64,000 bases of DNA from DASQEH01 sp963765725 (GTDB taxonomy: Bacteria > Actinomycetota > Actinomycetes > Propionibacteriales > Nocardioidaceae). Below are positions 55,271-62,587 of this stretch, piece by piece; the first letter of the stretch is position 1; each line of letters begins with the position of its first letter. The notes beneath the pieces were generated by a model. That model was not told the origin of the DNA, made no database searches, and saw nothing but the letters and a program-made list of their open reading frames with translations. The position numbers and the translations under genes were made by a program. Location of the stretch: positions 1,550,001-1,614,000 of the forward strand of contig CAVXXI010000003.1 of assembly GCA_963765725.1 (NCBI GenBank), given 5' to 3'.

Positions 55271-55320
55271 CCTGACAGCCTAATCGTTCAGCCGATGTCC
55301 AGGAGTGAGCACCTGAACTA

Positions 55321-55354
55321 TTGACAAGACTTCATGTACAAGTACTCTTGTCTA
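55321..55354 (+). promoter_or_regulatory. Leaderless promoter with operator for the second ArsR-MFS module
   Basis: -35 TTGACA (55321-55326), 16 bp, -10 TACTCT (55343-55348), six bases, then ATG 55355. An inverted repeat GACAAGA-N16-TCTTGTC (55323-55352) spans both boxes. The geometry copies that at 21644-21690 but the operator sequence differs. Confidence 0.72.
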
Positions 55355-55945
55355 ATGGCCGAGGATAAGAACGCCCCAGATCCCGCTTCCCGGCAAGCGA
55401 CTGTCGAGACGCTCGCCGCCATGACACACCCGGTTCGGCGCCGCCTCATCGACCTGCTCAGCGCGGGTGGGCCTGCCACCGTCGGGACCCTGGCCGACAG
55501 GACCGGTCAACGGGTCGGAAGCATCAGCCATCACCTGAAGGTGCTGGCTGCGAACGGCCTCATCGAAGAGGCCCCCGAGCTGGCGCGCGACCGCCGCGAG
55601 TCCTGGTGGCGCATCGTCAAGGCCTCGTGGGGCTGGTCGATCACCAACTTCGACGACGACCCGGCCGGGGAGGTCATCGCCAGAGCGGCGGAGGAGCAGA
55701 CACTCCGCTCCAACTTCGACAAGGCGAAGAGCTGGTACGACACACGCGATGACTACGACCCCACCTGGGTCGAGGCCGCCATCGTCTCCACCTCGTGGCT
55801 GAAGGCAACACCGGAGGAGCTGTCCGACCTCAACAACCGGATGATGTCAGTGCTGCACGACTTCGTCGCCGAGCAGGCCGCGACGCCGGACGTCGAACGG
55901 GAGAGCGTCTACCTCTTCAGCTACGGCATGCCGGTGAAGCCGTGA
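55355..55945 (+). CDS. ArsR-type helix-turn-helix regulator
   Basis: 196 aa. Winged helix at about 12-85 (TVETLAAMTHPVRRRLIDLLSAGGPATVGTLADRTGQRVGSISHHLKVLAANGLIE in parts; the recognition helix is VGSISHHLKVL). The C-terminal part includes RRESWWRIVKASWGWS, typical of a branch of ArsR regulators paired with MFS exporters. No metal-binding cysteines. ATG 55355 (MAEDKN) is chosen over ATG 55334, which lies between the promoter boxes. Overlaps the MFS gene by 4 bp. Confidence 0.9.
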   Translation: MAEDKNAPDPASRQATVETLAAMTHPVRRRLIDLLSAGGPATVGTLADRTGQRVGSISHHLKVLAANGLIEEAPELARDRRESWWRIVKASWGWSITNFDDDPAGEVIARAAEEQTLRSNFDKAKSWYDTRDDYDPTWVEAAIVSTSWLKATPEELSDLNNRMMSVLHDFVAEQAATPDVERESVYLFSYGMPVKP

Positions 55946-57174
55946 GTACCGAGGCCGCCGCAGCGGAGTCTGCTGGGCAGATCCCGCCGCTGGCTCGAGA
56001 CCGCCGGGTACAGGCGTGGGCGGTCAGCACTGGCATCTCGATGGCCGGTGATGCGGCGTGGACGCTCGGCCTGGCGTGGACCGCGGCATCGGTCGGAGGG
56101 GCGCACGGTGCCGGCCTGGTCCTCGGCGTGGGCACCCTTCCGCGCGCACTGCTGACCGTCTTCGGCGGTGCCATCGCCGACCGAGCTGACGCCAGGCGCA
56201 CGATGGTCGCCTCCAACCTGGCTCGCATCGTCGTGCTGCTCGCCGGCCTTGCCGTGCTGTCGATGTCGGACGTGACGATCCCGCTCCTGGTGGCGATAGC
56301 GGTCGTGTTCGGAGCGATCGACGCGCTGTACCGGCCGGCCGCGTCGACGCTCCCGCGCCAGCTGGTGCGGGAGGGCGACCTCGGCGGCGTCGCGGCCATG
56401 TTCCAGCTCGCCAACCGGCTCGCCGGGTTCGTCGGCGCACCACTTGGCGGCCTCCTCGTGGCCGTCGATGGGCTGCGGCTGGTCATGCTGGCCGACATCG
56501 CCTCGTTCCTCGTCATCTCCGTCGTCCTTGCCCTCGTGGTCAAGCCACGGTTCGCCCGCCAGCTCAGCGGATCTGCGTCGGTGCGCGCCGACATCGCCGC
56601 GGGGCTCGGGTATATCCGGCGCACACCGGCCATTCGTACGCTCGTCCTGGCCCTGTCCGGCCTCAACCTGTTCGTCGGCCCGGTCCTCGGGGTGGGGCTC
56701 GTCCTCCGGGCCCGTGGGCAAGGCTGGTCGTCGACGAGCCTCGGTCTCATGGAGGCCACGCTGGCCGTAGCAGCCGCCGTCGCCTCCGCGTACGCCATCT
56801 TCTGGCGACCGGCACGACCGGCGCGCACCGGACTCCTGCTTCTCGTCGCCCAGGCGGCTGCCTGCGTCGCCATCGGCGTCACCCCCTACCTCGGGGCATA
56901 CGGCGCGATGGTCGTCATCGGCGTCACCGCCGGGTTGGCGTCGTCGTTGCTCTCGGGTGTCTTCCAACGGGCCGTCGACCCGCTGTACCTCGGCAGGACC
57001 GGCAGCATCCAGGCCCTCGGTGACGACGCGCTGATGCCGGTCGCCATGGTCGGTTTCGGTGCGCTTGCAGCCGCGACGTCGGTCGCCATCGGATGCCTGC
57101 TGATGGGTCTGGGCTTCGCCCTGCTCGTCTCCTGGTCCGCCACCCGACCCTCGCTGCGTCCGGTCGACGCCTGA
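55942..57174 (+). CDS. MFS transporter
   Basis: 410 aa, twelve predicted helices. GTG 55942 overlaps the regulator stop (VSTEAAAAESAGQIPPLARDRRVQAW). Motifs: GISMAGDAAWTLGLAW, FGGAIADRADARRTMVASNLAR in parts (the loop 2-3 motif), and the C-terminal SLLSGVFQRAVDPLYLGRTGSIQALGDDALMP. Probably an exporter under control of the ArsR protein before it. Substrate unknown. Confidence 0.92.
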   Translation: MSTEAAAAESAGQIPPLARDRRVQAWAVSTGISMAGDAAWTLGLAWTAASVGGAHGAGLVLGVGTLPRALLTVFGGAIADRADARRTMVASNLARIVVLLAGLAVLSMSDVTIPLLVAIAVVFGAIDALYRPAASTLPRQLVREGDLGGVAAMFQLANRLAGFVGAPLGGLLVAVDGLRLVMLADIASFLVISVVLALVVKPRFARQLSGSASVRADIAAGLGYIRRTPAIRTLVLALSGLNLFVGPVLGVGLVLRARGQGWSSTSLGLMEATLAVAAAVASAYAIFWRPARPARTGLLLLVAQAAACVAIGVTPYLGAYGAMVVIGVTAGLASSLLSGVFQRAVDPLYLGRTGSIQALGDDALMPVAMVGFGALAAATSVAIGCLLMGLGFALLVSWSATRPSLRPVDA

Positions 57175-57192
57175 CTTTGCGACACTGGCTCC

Positions 57193-57516
57193 ATGCTGGC
57201 GATCTCGAGATTCCGGTACGACGAGGACCTCGCGGAGCGGGCGCTGTCGGAGCTCGAGTCGTGCGTCCGGCAGTTCAGCGCACGTCCCGGGTTCCTCCAG
57301 GGCACCGTCGGGCGGGCGCTCGACGATCCGGAGATCTGGGTGTTGGTCACCTCGTGGGAGCACGTCGGTGCCTACCGGCGGGCGCTGTCGTCGTACGACA
57401 TCAAGATGCATGTCGTGCCGCTCCTGTCGTACGCCATCGACGAGCCGTCTGCGTACGAGGTCCTCGTCGGAGAGGGCGCAACCGAGCCGAACGAGGCGCA
57501 CTACGGTCGCTCCTGA
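57193..57516 (+). CDS. Antibiotic-biosynthesis-monooxygenase (ABM) domain protein
   Basis: 107 aa with the dimeric alpha/beta-barrel ABM fold: MLAISRFRYDEDLAERALSELESCVRQFSARPGFLQGTVGRALDDPEIWVLVTSWEHVGAYRRAL in parts (RPGFLQGTVGRALDDP, WVLVTSWEHVGAYRRAL). It is the usual neighbour of glyS in several actinobacteria. Activity is unknown; members act as quinol or heme monooxygenases. Confidence 0.85.
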   Translation: MLAISRFRYDEDLAERALSELESCVRQFSARPGFLQGTVGRALDDPEIWVLVTSWEHVGAYRRALSSYDIKMHVVPLLSYAIDEPSAYEVLVGEGATEPNEAHYGRS

Positions 57517-57621
57517 CCGGATCGCGAGACATTCGACCGGTAATCACGGCCCCAACAGGCGGTAACGTAGGGACCCGACCCCCCCGACCCAGGGGGTGGC
57601 TGCCCGCCTGCCGCCAGCCGG

Positions 57622-59025
57622 ATGGAGAAACCGAACGTGCCTGCTTCAGTCATCGACAGCGTCGTGAGCCTCTGCAAGAGAAGGGGATTCGTCTTCCCTT
57701 CCGGCGAGATCTACGGAGGAACGAAGTCCGCCTGGGACTACGGCCCACTCGGCGTCGAGCTCAAGGAGAACATCAAGCGACAGTGGTGGCGGTCGATGGT
57801 CACCACGCGCGACGACGTCGTCGGCCTGGACTCGTCGGTGATCCTGCCCACACGTACGTGGGAGGCGTCGGGCCACCTGGCGGCGTTCACCGACCCGCTG
57901 ACCGAGTGCCTGTCGTGCCACAAGCGCTTCCGCGCCGACCATCTGCAGGAGGAGCTGGCAGCGAAGAAGGGCATCGACGACCCCGACACCATCTCGCTGC
58001 AGGAGATCGCGTGCCCGAACTGTGGCACCCGCGGCAAGTGGACCGACCCGCGGCCGTTCAACGGGATGCTCAAGACGTACCTCGGTGTCGTCGAGGAGGA
58101 CTCCGGCCTGCACTACCTGCGCCCCGAGACCGCGCAGGGCATCTTCTTGAACTTCGTCAACGTGATCAACTCCGCTCGCAAGAAGCCGCCGTTCGGCATC
58201 GCCCAGCAGGGCAAGGCGTTCCGCAACGAGATCACTCCCGGCAACTTCATCTTCCGGACCCGCGAGTTCGAGATGATGGAGATGGAGTACTTCGTCGAGC
58301 CGGGCACCGACGAGGAGTGGCACCAGAAGTGGATCGACATCCGCACCGACTGGTACGTCGAGCTGGGCATCGACCGGGCCAACCTCCGCCACTTCGAGCA
58401 CCCGGCCGAGAAGCGCTCCCACTACTCCAAACGCACCGTCGACATCGAGTACCGGTTCGGCTTCGCCGGTTCTCAGTGGGGTGAGCTCGAGGGCATCGCC
58501 AACCGGAGCGACTACGACCTCAAGCAGCACTCCGAGTACTCGGGCCAGGACCTCTCGTACTTCGACCAGGCGTCTGGTCAGCGCTGGTTCCCGTACGTCA
58601 TCGAGCCGGCGGCCGGCGCCACCCGCTCCCTGATGGCGTTCCTCATCGACGCGTACGCCGAGGACGAGGCGCCGAACGCCAAGGGCGGTATCGACAAGCG
58701 GACCGTGCTGCGCCTCGACCCTCGGCTGGCCCCGGTGAAGGTGGCCGTGCTTCCGCTCTCTCGCAACCCGGAACTGTCTCCACGGGCCAAGTCGCTGGCC
58801 GCGGAGCTGCGTAAGTCATGGAACGTCGACTTCGACGACGCCGGCGCGATCGGCCGGAGATACCGGCGGCAGGACGAGATCGGTACGCCGTACTGCGTCA
58901 CCGTCGACTTCGACAGCCTCGACGACAACGCCGCCACCATCCGTGAGCGCGACACCATGAAGCAGGAGCGGATCGGTCTCGACGCCATCCCCGGCTACCT
59001 GGCGGAGCGGTTGCTGGGTTGTTGA
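57622..59025 (+). CDS. glyS: Glycyl-tRNA synthetase (alpha2 type)
   Basis: Class II aminoacyl-tRNA synthetase, 467 aa. Motif 1 region YGGTKSAWDYGPLGVELKENI in parts; GlyRS signatures RPETAQGIFLNF near 169 and GKAFRNEITPGNFIFRTREFEMME in parts (motif 2); motif 3 PAAGATRSLMAFL near 330; anticodon-binding domain from about 365 (APVKVAVLPLSRN; GTPYCVTVDF). GTG at 57637 (VPASVIDSVVSL) is an alternative start. Transcribed with the lipoprotein and dus genes, which overlap end to end. Confidence 0.97.
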   Translation: MEKPNVPASVIDSVVSLCKRRGFVFPSGEIYGGTKSAWDYGPLGVELKENIKRQWWRSMVTTRDDVVGLDSSVILPTRTWEASGHLAAFTDPLTECLSCHKRFRADHLQEELAAKKGIDDPDTISLQEIACPNCGTRGKWTDPRPFNGMLKTYLGVVEEDSGLHYLRPETAQGIFLNFVNVINSARKKPPFGIAQQGKAFRNEITPGNFIFRTREFEMMEMEYFVEPGTDEEWHQKWIDIRTDWYVELGIDRANLRHFEHPAEKRSHYSKRTVDIEYRFGFAGSQWGELEGIANRSDYDLKQHSEYSGQDLSYFDQASGQRWFPYVIEPAAGATRSLMAFLIDAYAEDEAPNAKGGIDKRTVLRLDPRLAPVKVAVLPLSRNPELSPRAKSLAAELRKSWNVDFDDAGAIGRRYRRQDEIGTPYCVTVDFDSLDDNAATIRERDTMKQERIGLDAIPGYLAERLLGC

Positions 59026-59606
59026 CGCGACTTCCGCTGGTGGCACTCGTGCTGTCCGGCGTGCTGGTCGCGGGCTGTACGGGTGGCGACAAGGCGACAC
59101 CGAAGGCGACCGCGACCACACCGCCGACCACGGCGAGCACCACCTCTTCGGACGGGACCACGGCGGCGGGGTTGGCGCTGAAGCTCGGGCAGCGAGCCGT
59201 CGTCCGCTGGCGGGCGGGGAAGGCGCACGAGTCCGTCATCGCCCTGACCGTGACCGGCGTGAGGCGGGGGTCGATCGCCGACCTCAGCTCGTACAGGCTC
59301 GGCCGAGCCGCCCGCGCCTCTACCCTCTACTACGTGTACTCGGCCGTCCGCAACACGGGCAGCGGCAACCTGTCCGGCCGACGCCTGCCGCTGTACGGGA
59401 AGGTGGCGCCGCACCTCGTCGTGCCGCCGGTCCGGTTCAAGCTGCCCTTCCATCGGTGCGACTACCAGCCGCTGCCCGCGCATTTCGCCAAGGGCGCCCG
59501 GGCGCGGGTCTGCATGGTGATGCTGGCACCTCGGCACGGCTCGATCTCGTCGGTGGAGTGGCGAAGCCCCAGACTTCCCCAGCCCGTCAGCTGGAGGGTC
59601 CGGTGA
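59019..59606 (+). CDS. Lipoprotein of unknown function
   Basis: 195 aa, beginning with TTG (59019 or 59022) overlapping the glyS stop. Signal peptide MLTRLPLVALVLSGVLVAGC with lipobox LVAGC (Cys at 20), a Thr/Ala-rich linker (about 25-50), then a single domain (about 55-190; LGQRAVVRWRAGKAHESVIALTVTGVRRGS in parts, STLYYVYSAVRNTGSG, FHRCDYQPLPAHFAKGARARVCMVML). The VRNTGSG strand resembles DUF4352-like Ig-fold lipoproteins. It is membrane-anchored outside the cell. It overlaps the dus gene by 4 bp. Confidence 0.75.
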   Translation: MLTRLPLVALVLSGVLVAGCTGGDKATPKATATTPPTTASTTSSDGTTAAGLALKLGQRAVVRWRAGKAHESVIALTVTGVRRGSIADLSSYRLGRAARASTLYYVYSAVRNTGSGNLSGRRLPLYGKVAPHLVVPPVRFKLPFHRCDYQPLPAHFAKGARARVCMVMLAPRHGSISSVEWRSPRLPQPVSWRVR

Positions 59607-60781
59607 AGCTCGGCACCCTCGACATCGATCCTCCCGTCGTGCTCGCTCCGATGGCCGGGGTGACCAACGCCGCCTTCCGCACCCTATGCCGTGAGCAGGG
59701 TGCCGGCCTCTACGTGTGCGAGATGATCACCAGCCGCGGGCTGGTCGAGTCCGACGAGACGACGATCGCAATGCTGGCCTTCGACCCGGGGGAGTCCGTG
59801 CGGTCGGTTCAGCTGTATGGCGTCGACCCGCCGACGATGGCCCGGGCAGCTCAGATCCTCTGCGGTGACTATGGCGTCGCCCATATCGACATGAACTTCG
59901 GGTGCCCGGTACCGAAGGTGACCCGCAAGGGCGGCGGTGCAGCCCTGCCGTGGAAACGCCGGCTGCTGGCGTCGATCCTCGAGGCGACGGTGGCGGCGGC
60001 GGCACCGTACGGCGTCCCGGTCACCATGAAGACGCGCAAGGGCATCGACGACGAGCACCTCACCTACCTGGACGCGGGAACGATCGCGCAGGAGGCGGGC
60101 TGTGCCGCCATCGCGCTGCACGCCCGCACGGCGGCGCAGCACTACTCCGGGCAGGCGGACTGGACGGCCATCGCCGCCCTGGTCGAGCACGTCGACATAC
60201 CGGTGCTCGGCAATGGCGACATCTGGGAGGCGTCGGACGCCGTCGCGATGATGGCGTCCACGGGGTGTGAAGGCGTCGTGGTCGGGCGTGGCTGCCTCGG
60301 CCGACCGTGGCTGTTCCGCGACTTGGCCGCCGCGCTCGCCGCCCCCGAACGGGGCGAACCGCGAACGGACCGGGCGCCCGTCACCGGCCCGGCTGGTGAA
60401 AATCCGGTCCCCTACATGCCCGCGCTGCCGGCCTTGGGAGAGGTGGCCGCCACGATGCGGCGCCACGCCGAGTTGCTGGTGCAGCACATGGGGGAGGAGC
60501 GGGGCTGCAAGGAGTTCCGCAAGCACATCGCCTGGTACCTCAAGGGGTTCGCCGCCGGCAGCGAGCTGCGGCAGTCGCTGGGACTCGTCGACACGCTGGC
60601 CACGCTGGACGGTCTGCTGTCGCGGCTCGACCCGGATGAGCCGTTCCCGGTGGCGGAGCTCGGCAGCCCGCGCGGGCGGCAGGGAAGCCCGCGTCGGGTC
60701 GCGCTCCCGGAGGGCTGGCTGGACCGCCGAGACGACTGTGCAGTCTCCGCCGACGCCGAGCTCGGCGTCTCCGGCGGTTAG
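59603..60781 (+). CDS. dusB: tRNA-dihydrouridine synthase (DusB-like)
   Basis: 392-residue flavoenzyme reducing uridines in the tRNA D-loop. FMN barrel signature VLAPMAGVTNAAFRTLCREQG in parts (LAPMAGVTNAAFR), catalytic Cys in MNFGCPVPKVTRKGGGAAL, ALHARTAAQHYSG, VLGNGDIWEA and GVVVGRGCLGRPWLF. GTG 59603 overlaps the lipoprotein stop. C-terminal tRNA-binding helices include CKEFRKHIAWYLKGFAAGSEL in parts. Dus next to dgt/dnaG is usual for this group. Confidence 0.95.
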   Translation: MKLGTLDIDPPVVLAPMAGVTNAAFRTLCREQGAGLYVCEMITSRGLVESDETTIAMLAFDPGESVRSVQLYGVDPPTMARAAQILCGDYGVAHIDMNFGCPVPKVTRKGGGAALPWKRRLLASILEATVAAAAPYGVPVTMKTRKGIDDEHLTYLDAGTIAQEAGCAAIALHARTAAQHYSGQADWTAIAALVEHVDIPVLGNGDIWEASDAVAMMASTGCEGVVVGRGCLGRPWLFRDLAAALAAPERGEPRTDRAPVTGPAGENPVPYMPALPALGEVAATMRRHAELLVQHMGEERGCKEFRKHIAWYLKGFAAGSELRQSLGLVDTLATLDGLLSRLDPDEPFPVAELGSPRGRQGSPRRVALPEGWLDRRDDCAVSADAELGVSGG

Positions 60782-60831
60782 CCCGCTGCAGCCAGGGGTA
60801 CGTCCAGGTACCCGACCAGATGGAGACGCTC

Positions 60832-61041
60832 ATGCAGTTCGACAAATCGCAGATCATCGACTTGCTCAAGTCCGCCGGCGACCACGACAAGGCCAGCCAG
60901 GCGGAGAGCGAGCTGCCAGGCACTGTCGACACCGACCGGGACTCAGGGCTGCTGTCGAAGCTCGGCCTGGACCCGCAGGATCTCATCGCCAAGCTCGCCG
61001 GCGGTGGAGAGCTCGGCGGTCTCGGGAAAATGCTGGGCTGA
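60832..61041 (+). CDS. Small hypothetical protein
   Basis: 69 aa from ATG 60832 (MQFDKSQIIDLLKSAGDHDKA); GGAG lies 8 bp upstream. Polar helix at the start, ending in a Gly-rich segment LAGGGELGGLGKMLG. It resembles short uncharacterised actinobacterial proteins with LLSKLGLDPQDLI; function unknown. Confidence 0.75.
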   Translation: MQFDKSQIIDLLKSAGDHDKASQAESELPGTVDTDRDSGLLSKLGLDPQDLIAKLAGGGELGGLGKMLG

Positions 61042-61111
61042 TAACCGGGCTGCGGGGCGTACTGTCGGTACAGGCAGCCTATGAAGGCTGGCGCTCGACG
61101 AAGGAGCAGCA

Positions 61112-61249
61112 ATGTCCGACAAGTCGCCCCGCAACTCCATGACGAAGAAATCCGGGAAGACCCTGAAAGAGAAGCGTTTGGAGAAGAAGACCAAGGCCAA
61201 CGCGCAGAACCACCCGGAGATCGTCCCCACCACCAGCAAGAAGCACTGA
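61112..61249 (+). CDS. Small basic protein, 45 aa
   Basis: 45 codons: starts MSDKSPRNSMTKKSGKTLKE, about one third Lys/Arg, ends PTTSKKH. AAGGAG (61100-61105) is an almost perfect ribosome site. A small lysine-rich protein with the same (M)S-K-K-S-G-K-(S/T)-L-K-E-K-R signature is common in actinobacteria; no function is known. It is too short for most gene finders. Confidence 0.78.
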   Translation: MSDKSPRNSMTKKSGKTLKEKRLEKKTKANAQNHPEIVPTTSKKH

Positions 61250-61284
61250 CGCCTCAGCGGCTGCCTTCCGGGCTCGGCCGCATC

Positions 61285-61290
61285 TAGGGT
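61285..61290 (+). promoter_or_regulatory. -10-like TAGGGT before dgt
   Basis: TAGGGT ends seven bases before the GTG at 61298, the spacing of a leaderless transcript; there is no ribosome-binding site. Confidence 0.4.
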
Positions 61291-61297
61291 CGGCTTC

Positions 61298-62578
61298 GTG
61301 GACTTCCCGATCGCGGGGTACGCCGAGGCCGACCTGATGCGCTACCTGCCTGAGGCGAGCCGGCACGGGCGCTCGCCGTTCGAGCGTGACCGTGCCCGGA
61401 TCGTCCACTCCGGTTCGCTGCGTCGCCTCGCCGCGAAGACGCAGGTCGTCGGGCCGTCGAGCAGCGACTTCACCCGCAACCGGCTGACGCACACCCTCGA
61501 GGTCGCCCAGGTCGGCCGTGACCTGGCGTTCGCCCTCGGCTGCGACGCCAACGTCGTCGAGGCGGCCTGCCTCGCCCACGACCTCGGCCACCCGCCGTTC
61601 GGTCACAACGGGGAGGCGGCGCTCAACGCGGCCGCGGAGCCGATCGGCGGCTTCGAGGGCAACGCGCAGACGTTCCGGCTCATCACCCGGCTGGAGCCCA
61701 AGTCGGTCACGGCGGAGGGCACCAGCGTCGGGCTCAACCTGACCAGAGCCGTGCTCGACGCCGCCTGCAAGTACCCGTGGGGGATTCGGGACGCTCCCGC
61801 TCCGCGCGGCCGCCACGGCGACGGGCTGCCGCGCGCCGTGCGGAAGTTCGGCGTGTACGACGACGACCGTCCGGTCTTCGACTGGATGCGCGGCGACGTG
61901 CCTCCGGGTGTCACCTGTGTCGAGGCGCAGCTCATGGACTTCGCCGACGACGTCGCGTACAGCGTCCACGACGTGGAGGACGGGATCGTCGCGGGGCGGG
62001 TACAGCTGTCCTCCCTGACCGACGCGGGACTGCGGGCCGCGATCTGGGAGACGGCACGCGACTGGTACGCCCCACGGCTCGGCCTCGACGAGTTCGATGC
62101 GGCCTACGCCCGGCTGGCGGCCCTGAAATCCTGGCCGGACGCGCCGTACGACGGGAGCCGCGCACAGCTGGCGGGTCTGAAGAACCTGACGAGCCGGCTC
62201 ATCAATCGGTTCTGCCGGGGCGTCCAGGACGAGGTGACGCGCCGGCAGCTGCCGCTGACGCTGGTCCGGTACACGGCCGACCTGCCGATCCCGGCCGACG
62301 TCAGCGCCGAGATCGTGGTGCTCAAGGCCATAGCGGCCCAGCTGGTGATGAAGGCCGACGACCGGGTCGCTGAGCACGCCCGTCAGCGCGAGCTGCTCAC
62401 CGAGCTCGTGGCGGCCTACGTGCAAGCGGGGGCGGAGGCCCTGGAGCCGGTGTTCCGGGCCGACTTCGAGCAGGCTGCCGACGACGGCGCGAGGCTGCGG
62501 GTGGTCATCGACCAGGTCGCCTCACTGACCGATCCGTCGGCTGTGCAGAAGCACGCCGCCCTCGTTCGGACTGCGTAG
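61298..62578 (+). CDS. dgt: dNTP triphosphohydrolase (dGTPase-like)
   Basis: 426-residue HD-domain enzyme that splits dNTPs to nucleoside and triphosphate. The metal site is complete: RNRLTHTLEVAQVGRD (His), CLAHDLGHPPFGHNGE (HD) and, later, QLMDFADDVAYSVHDVEDG (Asp). Typical start YAEADLMRYLPEASRHGRSPFERDRARIVHS in parts (SPFERDRARIVHSGSLRRLAAKTQV). A GTG start. It is followed directly by dnaG, the order seen in mycobacteria. Confidence 0.95.
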   Translation: MDFPIAGYAEADLMRYLPEASRHGRSPFERDRARIVHSGSLRRLAAKTQVVGPSSSDFTRNRLTHTLEVAQVGRDLAFALGCDANVVEAACLAHDLGHPPFGHNGEAALNAAAEPIGGFEGNAQTFRLITRLEPKSVTAEGTSVGLNLTRAVLDAACKYPWGIRDAPAPRGRHGDGLPRAVRKFGVYDDDRPVFDWMRGDVPPGVTCVEAQLMDFADDVAYSVHDVEDGIVAGRVQLSSLTDAGLRAAIWETARDWYAPRLGLDEFDAAYARLAALKSWPDAPYDGSRAQLAGLKNLTSRLINRFCRGVQDEVTRRQLPLTLVRYTADLPIPADVSAEIVVLKAIAAQLVMKADDRVAEHARQRELLTELVAAYVQAGAEALEPVFRADFEQAADDGARLRVVIDQVASLTDPSAVQKHAALVRTA

Positions 62579-62581
62579 ACT
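62576..62581 (+). promoter_or_regulatory. -10-like TAGACT before dnaG
   Basis: TAGACT shares its TAG with the dgt stop codon and ends six bases before the dnaG GTG (62588): a leaderless-type promoter inside the operon. Confidence 0.4.
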
Positions 62582-62587
62582 CGCGAG

